Made by a program: the position numbers and the translations under genes. The notes beneath the pieces were generated by a model. It saw nothing but the letters and a program-made list of their open reading frames with translations. It did not search any database and was not told the origin of the DNA. A stretch of 64,000 bases of DNA from Litoditis marina. Lineage: Eukaryota; Nematoda; Chromadorea; Rhabditida; Rhabditidae. The DNA lies in the NCBI GenBank assembly GCA_964036275.1, contig OZ038434.1, positions 4,672,560 to 4,736,559 of the forward strand, given 5' to 3'. Below are positions 24,361 through 34,865 of the stretch, one piece after another (the first letter of the stretch is position 1; every line of letters starts with the position of its first letter).

Positions 24361-26776
24361 TCAACGACTATCTGTATAAATGTTGAAGATTGTTCGCTGT
24401 AGTGGCTTGCCGTCAGTTCCAACTGCTCCCTGTAACAAAAACAAAACTAGTAACAGAAAAGATAATTCAGCTTGTTTGTGGGTTTTGTCTGAAACCGGAC
24501 ATGTATGTTTTTATCGTTTGTAACTTAACTTAACCTGTTAAATAAGATTCAGTGAAGATTCATCTCAGGATGAATACAAATTTACATCCGAACCTACAAA
24601 AGCCGTTCACAGTTATTCTGATATCTCGACTTAAACTGGTTACGTCTCTGTTAGAAGCAAACGCAGTAGCCTTTCCTCCGTTTATGATTTTTCTAGTTCA
24701 TTGTTATATCAAAGTACGTATGCTACAACATTCCGCCATGTTCATCTCATCCTGCGTCTTTAGCAATTCTCACTAGTTCTCGACACTCGCCTCCCGACGT
24801 AATGAGAGAGCAGAGAAAGAGCACATGTATGGATATGCAGGTTGAGTTAAAAACACCGAGATGTTAATGAATACGGCTTCCTGAGTACGTAAGCTGAAAG
24901 AGATTCCGGCCACTCCATTCCATCTTGCATCTCCTCAAACATACGGTCTTTTCTCTGCTCTTACTTCCCGCCGAGATGTGAGAGACGAGAATAAGTGAGG
25001 CAGAGCGAGAGACGCAGGGTTTGATGAAGGGGCCGATATCTTCTAGGATACGTACTCTGGAGCGTAGCAAACCGTCCAACCCCTCCTATGAGAATCTCAT
25101 GAACACCTCATGAACTCTTCGTGAGCTTTTATTGTCGAAGTATAGCAATCAATAAAATCTCATGAGAAGTTCGTGAGATATTGCTCATGAGGTATCTCGT
25201 GAAGTTTTTAAGGAATTGCTGCCGCGCCAGATCGTTCCCTCTATTCACCTCGGGTATGGGGTCACGTGACTGGTACTGTCCAGCATCAGATTCGAGGAAG
25301 GGATCGAATACGAGAACTCCCTCGGCAGTGACGGAGGCAGAACTCTTCGGCGTCGGCTCACTTCCATCCTGAAAACGGTTAAAGTTATATCATGAGGGAT
25401 TCTTTTTTCTCAGTCTCTTTCTCTTTATCTCTCTCTCTCTTCCTCTCACGTTCTAACTCCATCCTCATTTTATTTTACCACTCTTGCTTTTTCCCTTTTC
25501 TCGCTCTATATTTCTCTTTTTCTCTTCTCATTTTGCCTCGATGATATTTTTGGTGCTCTTTATTATCAAACTAAATGTTTTCGATTTCCCATTGTAACCC
25601 TCACCGCTGCTGTGAAATGAGCGCATCTGGCGTTGATCTCTCCGTTGTTGTTGTTGTTCTCTCCAGGTGCACAGTACATGATGTATTCATCGAAGAACTT
25701 CGTTTCTCTGAGACGCTCCCACGTTTTCACTTTGTATTCCACACGGAGTTCGAATCGTTCACCCAGCTGAAAAGTGTTTTTTTTTCATTACTTTTAAAAG
25801 ATTATGCCGCGAAAAGTATTGGGAACGACTAAATTCCAGTTTCGTGATATCTGATATACTGTTAGTCAATGGGACATTCACGTGAAACATGTTAAACATA
25901 GCAAAAATCAGGAACGTGCGAGGAAGAAATGCGCGATCCCTCATTAGAATGTTAACTTGACGTGACTATTCGATTTACTTCTTGTATACAGCCTCAACTT
26001 CGGCAGCGATAAGGACAGCCTCAACTTCGGCAGCGATAAGGAACTTGACGTGACTATTCCATTTACTTCTTGTATACAGCCTCAACTTCGGCAGCGACGT
26101 GACAAACGCCTTGAATAGGCTGTCAATTTTTCATTGCACAGTTTTCTGCAAAATACATTTGGAGGACAACACAGTTGTCCAATGGTTTCGGTACCAACGG
26201 TTTTCAGACTTGTAGCTTGAAGTCTTGTGTTTCAACCACTGAGCAACCCATACCATCGGAATAGACAGCAGTCTGTTTTACGATTTTTGAAATAATTCTA
26301 ATTAGTTTGTAAGATTTTGCTGAATATTATTGTCCTTGTCATTCTCACTGACAGTTGGGCACCACGCCAATGGGTTTGCAGGTAGTTTTCACCATGTGGA
26401 AAATTTATTTTAGCAGATGCTCCCTTTCTTTACAGCAAGTGAATAGAAACAACTTTCGAGAAAAAATTCGTTTGCTCGGAGAATTAGTCATCCAAAACCC
26501 ATAGCAGAATGCCAACAAGTCTCAGTGCGACTCAGATGATGAAATAGACTATGCTGTTTGACAATGTCACACAGTCACGTGAAACATGTTAAACACAGCA
26601 GAACTCAGAAATGTGCGATGACGAAGTGCACAATTCCTCATACTACATTGGAATGCTGAGTTTACGTGGCTATTCAATTTACTTCCAGTATATACCTTCC
26701 CTTCAATAGGAAGCCTCTTGGACTGGGCCGAACAGAGTGAAAGAACGCATAGAAGAACGTAGAGGAGAAGTTCCAT
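24361..26776 (-). CDS. Small secreted Ig-like family protein, copy 3 (divergent)
   Basis: Exons 26776-26696, 25766-25605, 25368-25249 and 24429-24361 encode 143 residues, all introns phase 0. The signal peptide is MELLLYVLLCVLSLCSAQ. Exon 2 is 162 bp instead of 141: it keeps the K-T-W core (VKTWERLRE) and the two cysteines, but the loop between them is enlarged by an asparagine run (GENNNNNGE). Exon 3 keeps the 120-bp length and a D-x-G-x-Y (FLESDAGQYQ). Exon 4 is short (GAVGTDGKPLQRTIFNIYTD). The ATG follows TTTTCCAGA. This is the most divergent copy, and it is separated from copies 1-2 by the CPEB gene. Its function is unknown and it is predicted to be secreted. Confidence 0.78.
25868..26110. 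repeat. Duplicated intron segment with internal tandem repeats
   Basis: The segment from CACGTGAAACATGTTAAACA to TTTACTTC (about 25875-25985) is a copy of 26575-26690 just next to exon 1 of secreted copy 3. CAGCCTCAACTTCGGCAGCG then occurs three times between 25990 and 26097. Confidence 0.7.
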
Positions 26777-26900
26777 TCTGGAAAATGTCGAGTTCAACTG
26801 GAAAGAAAGAAAAAACAGGCAGATAGATCTCGTGAAATATGACAAGAAGATGAAGAAGGGATGGTTGAATAAGATTGAGACGGAAGAGAGCAAGGAGAAC

Positions 26901-26902
<2 letters not shown>

Positions 26903-26960
<58 letters not shown>
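26903..26960. repeat. GA microsatellite upstream of secreted copy 3
   Basis: (GA)n about 55 bases, roughly 130 bases upstream of the copy 3 ATG. The 127- and 173-residue frames here are repeat artefacts fused to the signal-peptide exon. Confidence 0.9.
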
Positions 26961-27370
26961 TGTGAGAGAGAAAGAGACAAAATAAAGAGAGAGAGAAACT
27001 GAAACGATTCTGAAACTTGTTGACAATAATTTTGTTGTATGATTCTTCTTTCTTTTCCTAGCCTTGTAAACGTTTCCACGTTGCACATCTAATGGGAAAC
27101 TGAGAGGATAAATGGATAATATTGGGAAATAATGGAAGTCTCACAGAAACTAAATCAATATTGGCCAAAATTTGAAGACACCGTGTGAGAACAAAATGAT
27201 CATCACTGTACTAAGTATCATAAGTACTATTTACCCGACAGATAGCAAAAACTACAGTTTATTGATTGTTATATTTTTGTTTACACAAGAAATGCACTTG
27301 TATGAACGTGAAATGTGATAAACTACTAGAAAACAGGCTAAAAGGATGAGAAATATTGTTCTTAGATAAA

Positions 27371-27766
27371 TGAAAAACCATTATTAAAATTATATACTTT
27401 TCTATCCCTATCTTGCTTCGTTTTCTCAGAAAAGCGGCTTACGTAACTACACCGATAGGGGGGTTGCGTACGGGGTATGCTTCAAATAGCCTATAGACGT
27501 GCAGAAATAATTTTAAGACACTCTGTCACATACGAATACACAATTAGTCACTACAAAATGAAAATAAATCTGGATGTAATTTAACCAAGATAAGTTGCGT
27601 CACAGTGAAAATGTTCATATCCCCTTCACTATTGCTTGATGTTATGCAAATTTTACAAATTTTCAATCAGAAAGTTTTTACATGGTCTATGGGAAGACAT
27701 TAAGAAACTTTTTTGAGCTTTTTAAATTTTCGCGAAACTCAAATTATAGCGGAACGGTTTCTTTAA
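27371..27766 (-). mobile_element. TTAA MITE, copy 2 (inverted, one end lost)
   Basis: On the minus strand it begins TTAAAGAAACCGTTCCGCTA and runs through the same inner words as copies 1 and 3 (GCGTACGGGGTATGC side, GATAGGG). The far terminal repeat is missing or diverged. Confidence 0.7.
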
Positions 27767-28341
27767 TGAGATTGTTGTTTTAAAACACATTTCACTTTCT
27801 TTCAAAAATTAAAAATTGAGAGTGAAAAGTATTTGTGTTTGATATTGATACCATGAGCACCCAAATGTGTTTTTTCAATGGAAACGTGTTTGTTGAACTC
27901 GCATTCACTGTTTCATGACACTATTTTTTGGTCTGAGGTCAAAAAGTTGAAGTTAAATTTAGCACATTTCTTCAATGTTCCACGCGGAAGTTCGCGCTGG
28001 ACAGTCTGTCTCAGAGAGAAACTCTGTGAAGCAGACCTAGTTTGGTTTTCCTTTGTATTTCCTCTTTTCAGTTTACTGCTTTGTTACACTTATCACTGGT
28101 TACTAGTATTGGCGTTTTTGTGATTCAAACGATGACAAAACCATAAAATTAGTTTCAGAGACAGTTGTGATGCAAAATAGTAACGACAGAACGTTGTGAA
28201 GTTCTGAAAAGTGAATGATTACCTTTTTTTTCTCAGATTCGGAACGAATGTGGAAAAGTTGTATAATTTTTATTCGCGGAACAATCGTGAAGAGAGAAAA
28301 AATCAACTGTCACATTGGCATGCCTTTTACCAGTTGTAATT

Positions 28342-29615
28342 CTAGTTGACAACCACTTGATAGACTGTTCTCGGCCTGATCGATGGAGTTCCGTCCTCGT
28401 TTCTAACCTGGAAAATATTGAGCTCAGGAAAAAGATTTTACGTCAACTTTGTCGGTTTGACGATAGTGAACGTGACCACAACACGGGGTCGAAACCAGTT
28501 ACTTTCAACGGGTTATTGTATTGGGCTCACATTTATGGCTCCAGGCTAGGAGTAAGTTTTTCTCGAGTTTTCCGAGTTCCAAACTTTTATATCCAGTTTG
28601 GCTCGAACAACCCTACTCCAGGTAAAACTTTAAAAACGCATGCGGTCCATTTTGCCCCATCCTAAATTTGAATAGTTACGAGATATGAACACTTGTAACA
28701 TCAAAAAAGTCTTACAGTGAGCGGTTCATCATTCGAATAGTAATCTCCTGCATCCGACTTGTTAATGGAGTAGATCACGAGGGTTCCGTCCATTTTCACC
28801 CGAGCAACAGTGTTTTTGTTAACGACTTTTCCACTCTGATCGATATTGATAACATTTTATAATAATAATATTCTGATAGATTACATTTTTCAGTTATTTC
28901 GTTCTAATTAGTGAATCAATCTACAATCTTTGAAGTGATCAATGGCAAGTAGCTAGTTTTTTTTCGAGAAAGATGGCGAGCAGAGTGTTCAAATCAAGTT
29001 CAAACTTCTGTGCTACACAATCTGAGGCGATATGATTCATCCTCATAAGAAGTTCTTTTTCTTGAGCAGTTCATGAGAGACTCATTTTCTATTTGCTAAA
29101 TTTCAATGTTGTAGCATAGAGGTCAGTTTTCTATGAGGTTATCTAATAAGGTTCATTGTATACTGCTACGACGTCGGCTGGGACCCCTGACCTCAGTGAC
29201 GAACTGGTAGCATCTGATGCCAGTTTCGGTGGGACCACAGTAACTGATGTACTCCTCTTCCGTTTCACCGAATCTCTTACGAGTCCAAGTTTTTATATTG
29301 CCTCCCAAGTAAAGTTCAACTTTCTCTCCAACCTGAATATAAGGAATTGTATTTCCTTTTATGACTCAATTAGTAGAATTATGTTCGTATTTCAATGTCA
29401 CCGAAAACCTTAGAAGAATTTGGGTATTGCACAGAAGCAAGCTGAATGAAGATTTCATTCAAGGCTGTCCACGATGAAGAGATTCAGCATCTGCTTTTTA
29501 TCACACATTAGGCAGTATCTTGCTGGGAAAGAGAACACACATCAATTACTTCCCAAACCCCCCTCACCGCAAATGCACACGACACCACACAGAATATGAG
29601 AAATATGCGAATCAT
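28342..29615 (-). CDS. Small secreted Ig-like family protein, copy 4
   Basis: Exons 29615-29568, 29332-29192, 28835-28716 and 28407-28342 encode 124 residues, all introns phase 0. The signal peptide is MIRIFLIFCVVSCAFA, and exon 1 stops right there (48 bp). It lacks the 8-codon stub (MMVYEAK-like) found in copies 2, 5 and 6. Exon 2 has LGGNIKTW, EEEYISYCGPTETGIRC and FVTE. Exon 3 has DGTLVIYSINKSDAGDYY, the clearest tyrosine corner of the family. Exon 4 is VRNEDGTPSIRPRTVYQVVV. The ATG follows GTTTTCAGA. It is close to copies 5 and 6 in sequence. A TTAA MITE sits directly upstream and pushes the shared upstream element about 1 kb away from the ATG. Confidence 0.83.
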
Positions 29616-29700
29616 TCTGAAAACTCATTGTTAGTGTCGAGGACTGAACCGAATACGAGATGGTATGATCTTTTATATGAAGTGGCGACGTTTTGGCGCT

Positions 29701-30114
29701 TTAAAGAAACCGTACCGCTATAATTTGAGTTTCACGAAAAATTTAAAAAGCTCAAAAAAGAAAATTTGTAAAATTTGCATAACATCAAGCAATAAAGAAG
29801 GGTACATGAACATTTTCACTGTGTCGCAACTTGACTTGGTTTATTTACATCCAGATTTATTTTCGATTTTTAGTCCCTAATTGTGTATTCGTATGTGATT
29901 GAGTGTTTTGAAATCATTTTCGCACTTCTATAGGCTATTTTGAGCATACCCCGTACGCAACTCCCCTATCGGTGTCATTACGTAAGCCGCTTTTCTGAGA
30001 AAACGAAGCAAGATAGGGATATAAAAGTATATATTTTTGATAATGGTTTTTCATTTGCCATAGGGTCAGTTTGTTAACTCAAAAGTCAAAATTAAAGCGG
30101 GACGGATTCTTTAA
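29701..30114 (+). mobile_element. TTAA MITE, copy 3
   Basis: Body 29705-30110 (406 bp) with TTAA on both sides. It starts AGAAACCGTACCGCTATAAT and ends GCGGGACGGATTCT, inverted ends as in copy 1. Inserted immediately upstream of secreted copy 4. Confidence 0.8.
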
Positions 30115-30589
30115 CTGTTATCAGAACTTCAAAAAGCGGCCGACAAACGGCGAGGTTTATCTAAGACAGCACCTCGAGATTTTGAAAACAGTTAGCGAAA
30201 AAAAATTATGCGAAATGAAATTATAAAAGATTTCAGATACTTTGTCTCACGGGTTCGCGAACAAACTGTATGAGTTTGAGAGTTATAGTAAAACAAATTC
30301 CCATTTTCCACAGGTTTTTCATAACCCATATTATATACAACTGCATTATTTTTCTCTCAGTATGCTGCAGCTGAGAATCAACCAGAAACTTTCAAGAATC
30401 AACCGGAAAATTTTTCGTGAAACAATTCTATTAATCTGAAAACTTTGGACTGCGAAACTTGAACGTGAACTTGAGAAGGAGAACAATAGTCAATATCAAC
30501 TTCCTTGGTAAAACAAATACATTATTTCCAACTAGTTAGAAATCATTCTAACTGAAAAGTAGAACGGGCGAAGAATGAATGATCTATCG

Positions 30590-30660
30590 GTATTTATAAT
30601 GTCTGTGAAACTTTACTCTAAATAAATGTGTATAATGTTGTTTTTAGTATGAGCGACTAA
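30590..30660 (-). promoter_or_regulatory. Upstream element shared by secreted copies 4-6 (copy 4)
   Basis: TATTTATAATGTCTGTGAAAC followed by AAATGTGTATAATGTT matches 34050-34110 (copy 5) and 36785-36835 (copy 6). Distance to the copy 4 ATG is about 1 kb because of the MITE insertion. Confidence 0.5.
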
Positions 30661-31668
30661 AAATCCAATCTGTGAATGTTATCCAACCAAACGTACTGGG
30701 CCATTTGAGTAAGTCCTAGATTTGGACGACTATAGAGCTTGCTCTTTACCATTGCATGTGTCTGCAGTGTATGTTTCCTATCTTACTGATTTCGTGGTTT
30801 GATTCCCATTACCTTTCGTTTGAAAAGCAAAATTTCCGAACAGTGTCAAGATCAAACTACTATATAGGATTTGTCAAACCGTTGTGGACACCGTACCATC
30901 GATTTTGTAAGGGGCGAGGTTTGGCGAGCGGCCAGTTCGTCTGCGTATCATTGATCCACACACTCTCTCAACTGCTGGCAGATAATCAACGACCGCTCGC
31001 CCCGCATCGCTCAATCAATGGAGCCCTCTGCTGTCTTTATGGGGAAAATGGCGACTATACTTCTCTATTTTGTAGTTGGGTCCGTGTTGTATTTTTGGTT
31101 GAAAATGTATTTCCGCATGTGTCGAGCCATAATGAAGATTTGTTCACTCCCTATAAAAATGGAATTTTGATTCAATTAATGGAATGAATCGTTAAACTGT
31201 TACTGGAAACCAATATAATTTACTCCCGACTTATACTTCGCACTTCACCCTCTTTACTAAAAAGTATGAGTAATGGTTGAATACAGTTGAGATCGCTGCA
31301 TTAGGCTCATCATTAGACATTTTCAACTACTTTCAAATGCGGTTTGGGGTAGAAACATCTCTCTTACAGAATCGTCGATTGTTTACTAATGAGGGCACAA
31401 GACCAGGTACAAAAGTTTGTTCTTCTTGGAATAGTGTACTCTGTACTAGTTAGACAACGGCGTGTATCATTGAAGTACGTTTGAGAGGTAATTGCGAAGT
31501 GATTTAGTTACACGTTGTGAATTTTGGAAGAGGGGTCAGCATTTATTTCACAATTGAAACAAATGTGAAAAAAATGTTGTACATTGTACATTATTCATTC
31601 GCGGGACAATCGAAAAGAGAACGAAAAAATTGTCAACTGTATCGAAATATTTATTGACAGTTGATATT

Positions 31669-33709
31669 TCAGTTGTCGGTCACAACCACATCAATGACTG
31701 ATCTGGGAAGTGCCCAGGTGCTTCCGTCCTCGTTTCTGCCTGTCTGAAATTCGTTGAGCGTAGAACTTCTACCATCGTTGAAAAGAGCGAAGAATGGTTC
31801 GCTCCATCTGTCGAAGCAAAATATGCACAAGGATAGTTTCGCAAGGAGCTGCCGCCTGATATAAGCACTCCTTCTGCCAACCTCTGAACATAGTTCAACT
31901 AGTGATTTTGAAATCATCCATAATAACAAGTATTTCCATTGAAACTATTTTTGTTTCAAATGAATGTAACACTGATTGATTCTGTGTTCACTAGAAGCTA
32001 CTTTCAGTAAATACACAAACATGTTCACTCAACATATTAGCAAAATCTTACAGTTATCGGTTGATCGTCCGAAGAATATCTTCCAGCATCCGACTTTTGA
32101 ATCTGATCAATCACAAGGGTACCGTCCTCTCTCACGTGGGCAGTTGTCTCTTCGTTCAGAACCTCTCCACTCTGATATCAAAAAATATTCACAACTTTAA
32201 ACACTCTACTGAGACATACAAACTTTACGACGACTGTGTTCGAATGCAAACTTGTCAGATGTTACATTTGGGAAAAATTTACAATCGCCCCCACCCAACA
32301 ATCACCCCCCTCGTGGTACTATTACCCCTCACCTAATTGAAATCCTGGCGCCGTAGCAAAGTCATGAAAGTGGTGAGCTCAACCTGGTTGAGGACGTAAT
32401 CACAGTCTGGCCACATAGTTGCCAACTTTCCGTGTTTAAGCATAGTGGGGGTGACCCGAACCTGGGTCAGGTAGTGTCCAGATAGTTCAGCTCAGAGCTG
32501 ACCTTTTTAGGAGACTTTGCTACGGTGCCTGGAAAAATCGCGCGAAGGTGGGGGGGGGGGGGTAATTGGTAAATGGGTGGGGGTACATTGTACATCTTCG
32601 ACAATGAACAATCACCCTCCGCAATACAAAATGGGGGGTGATAGTACATACCCGGAACTGATGAACAATCACCCCCCACTCAACCCAAGCCAGCAGTGAA
32701 TAAGCATGGTGTATAATCGGCCCCCAAGGGTGGGGGGCGATTGTAGTACGGACCCTTTTCAACCCATTTTCGACCAGGGTGGGGGGCAAACGTAAACTAC
32801 TCCCTTACATTTTAGTGATAATGTACACCACAACTATTGGAGATAGTTCTGTGTATGTTTATGGCACGGTGCCAGATAGATGATCCATCTCGATTGTTAA
32901 CTTTCTATAACAACTTGGGACGCGGTCTAGCGCGGTAGCGATATTTCCAACCTCATAAGTCATAATGAGAATGAATGAATTGTACAACATTAGTTCACGA
33001 GTGTTCATGAGGTGTTCATGAGATTTTCATGAGAAAATCATAGGAGTTTCTAATGAGGTTGGTCGGGTTGCTATGCCGCCTGACCTCCGTGACGAACTGG
33101 TTGCATCTGACGTCATCTTCTGTTGGCTCACAGTACTTGATGTACTCCTGTTCTGTTTCACCGGTCCTCGTGCGGATCCAGGTCTTTATATTGTCTCCGA
33201 GGGTCAGTTCAACTGTATCTCCTTCCTGAATACCATTTTTTCTATTCTGCAATTCAAGTTATATATTTTATATTATAAAAAGGTGATGTCGCATCTTCAG
33301 AAGCGCATACCAGTTCACATTAGGTATACTATCAACTTGATTCCCCGATTCCAAAAAATTGTAAACTCCAAAAGTGTGAACTTTGCCGAATATTGATAGC
33401 TACTGTCCTTAGTAGTACTATGGGTTTAGTTCAATATTTAGCCACCAAACATCCTGATCCAGGTCACGCGCTAGAAAAAAAAGATGAAACAGACTGTTAG
33501 TTCCGCACTATTAGCGATAAAATCTACTCTGCTAAATTTCTCTTAATGTTGTAGTCTGCGCTTTTCTTTCATAGTCACACACTTGTGAGTGCTTCGTTGG
33601 GAAATAAAATCATGAGCCAAAGTTTTAATTTTCTCACCTTTGCTTCATAAACCATCATCGCAGCAAAACCACACGACGCAACACAGAACATAATACATAT
33701 ACGAATCAT
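31669..33709 (-). CDS. Small secreted Ig-like family protein, copy 5
   Basis: Exons 33709-33638, 33225-33085, 32171-32052 and 31743-31669 encode 135 residues, all introns phase 0. The signal peptide is MIRICIMFCVASCGFA, followed by the stub AMMVYEAK. Exon 2 has LGDNIKTWIRTR and YCEPTEDDVRC; exon 3 has DGTLVIDQIQKSDAGRYSSD; exon 4 is TGRNEDGSTWALPRSVIDVV plus VTDN. The ATG follows ATTTTCAGA. Intron 2 (32172-33084) is expanded by repeats rich in GGGGTG and CACCCCCC, and by ATGAG words also seen in copy 3 intron 3. Predicted to be secreted. Confidence 0.83.
32270..32790. repeat. C/G-rich repeat cluster in intron 2 of copy 5
   Basis: Repeated CAATCACCCCCC, AATACAAAATGGGG and GTGATAGTACATAC words, in both orientations, and a G11 run. 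A matching block is in CPEB intron 2 (17385-17460), where it also ends in a C run. It is probably a dispersed repeat family. Confidence 0.55.
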
Positions 33710-34865
33710 TCTGAAAATTGTTATCGAAAAAGTATATTTGAACTAAATTATACGAGAAAACGTCCAAAGAAAACGTGAAACGACTAGTAAAGTTGTTCAT
33801 GTGAGAGAATTCTCAAGCAAACTCTAAGTTTTACATAGGATGCTCTCTACCTCTATTTCAACATACAACCATACAACATTCTGTCTAATGAAAAGTGGAT
33901 GTAGGAATGACGAGAACCTAGTTGTAGACTTGTATTGGTTGGGAGCAAGTAAATGAGAAATACGAAAAAAATCAATGGTTGCTTATAAAATGATTTGCAA
34001 TCATTCTAACTCAAACTTTGCGTGTAGAACGATCTCGCAATGAATGATCAATCAGTATTTATAATGTTTATGAAACGTTAGCGTGACTAAATGTTTATAA
34101 TTTTGTTTTCAGTACATTTTAAACGATTAAAATGATAATCTGTAGATGTTATTCAACCAAACTTACTTCATATTGCAAAATTGTGCAATTGAAGTAACTT
34201 CTGGTAAGAGGATCAAGATGAGTCAAGAACTTAATTTCCCGACGGGTTTTTACTAGTAAAAATTATAAAAAAAACATGTTATAAAATTTTAACATTTCAC
34301 AAACGTTATCACTATCGAGTATCAGAAACTCGTATAACTGGGAGTCTGCCCTCTCTTGTTGTCGTTCATTTTCTGTTTACCACTTAAAAAACCAGAATTC
34401 GTCTTTGTTTCGCATTTGACACATTGTACCGTGAACGGTCAATTTTGTAGGGGCAGAGTTTGGCGAGCGGCCTGCTAATCTGCGTATCTTTGATCTACAC
34501 ACACACACATTAATGTGCTACTTAGCACTTCTCAGAACAAGGGTCGTTGCAAAACAGTAAATTACTGTTTATACAGCGTGGCTGTCATATATTCATTTGC
34601 CCTCTCGTCGTCGGACGTCTCTTCTGGGCACACTATGTCTCTAAATTTGTTGCAATACAGTTTCGACCAAACGCGAATTTGTAATTAACAGAGCGTGTCC
34701 GAGTTTGCTCCCTCTGTGAGGGAAATGAAGATTGTACATAGCTGCGAATAACACAGATGGGAACAATCTGAATTCATTATTCATTTGAATGATAATCAAA
34801 AAGCCAGCAAATCAATTGGATTGGTTCGAAGTTTCAGTTCTCGACAATAATTGACCGATTGTGTT
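33710..34865. other. Spacer between secreted copies 5 and 6
   Basis: It contains the shared upstream element (34050-34110) and, at 34450-34500, the segment GTTTGGCGAGCGGCC also present between copies 4 and 5. No coding support. Confidence 0.5.
34050..34110 (-). promoter_or_regulatory. Upstream element shared by secreted copies 4-6 (copy 5)
   Basis: TATTTATAATGTTTATGAAAC then GTGACTAAATGTTTATAATT, about 350 bases upstream of the copy 5 ATG. Matches the elements at 30590-30660 and 36785-36835. Confidence 0.5.

Larger units (their letters stand above)
26777..28341. other. Spacer between secreted copies 3 and 4
   Basis: It contains the GA array (26903-26960) and an inverted, partly eroded copy of the TTAA MITE (about 27371-27762). 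No supported exon was found. Confidence 0.5.
29616..31668. other. Spacer between secreted copies 4 and 5
   Basis: It contains a TTAA MITE (29705-30110), the shared upstream element (about 30590-30650) and a segment around 30905-30960 (GGTTTGGCGAGCGGCC) that also occurs at 34450-34500 between copies 5 and 6. A 143-codon plus-strand frame (30756-31187) overlaps this repeated segment, has no domain, and the matching region at 34.4 kb is not open. It is judged non-coding. Confidence 0.5.

Noticed and set aside
30756..31187. 143-codon plus-strand frame between secreted copies 4 and 5
   Set aside because: No domain or splice context. It overlaps a spacer block whose counterpart at 34.4 kb is not open, so the frame is not conserved.
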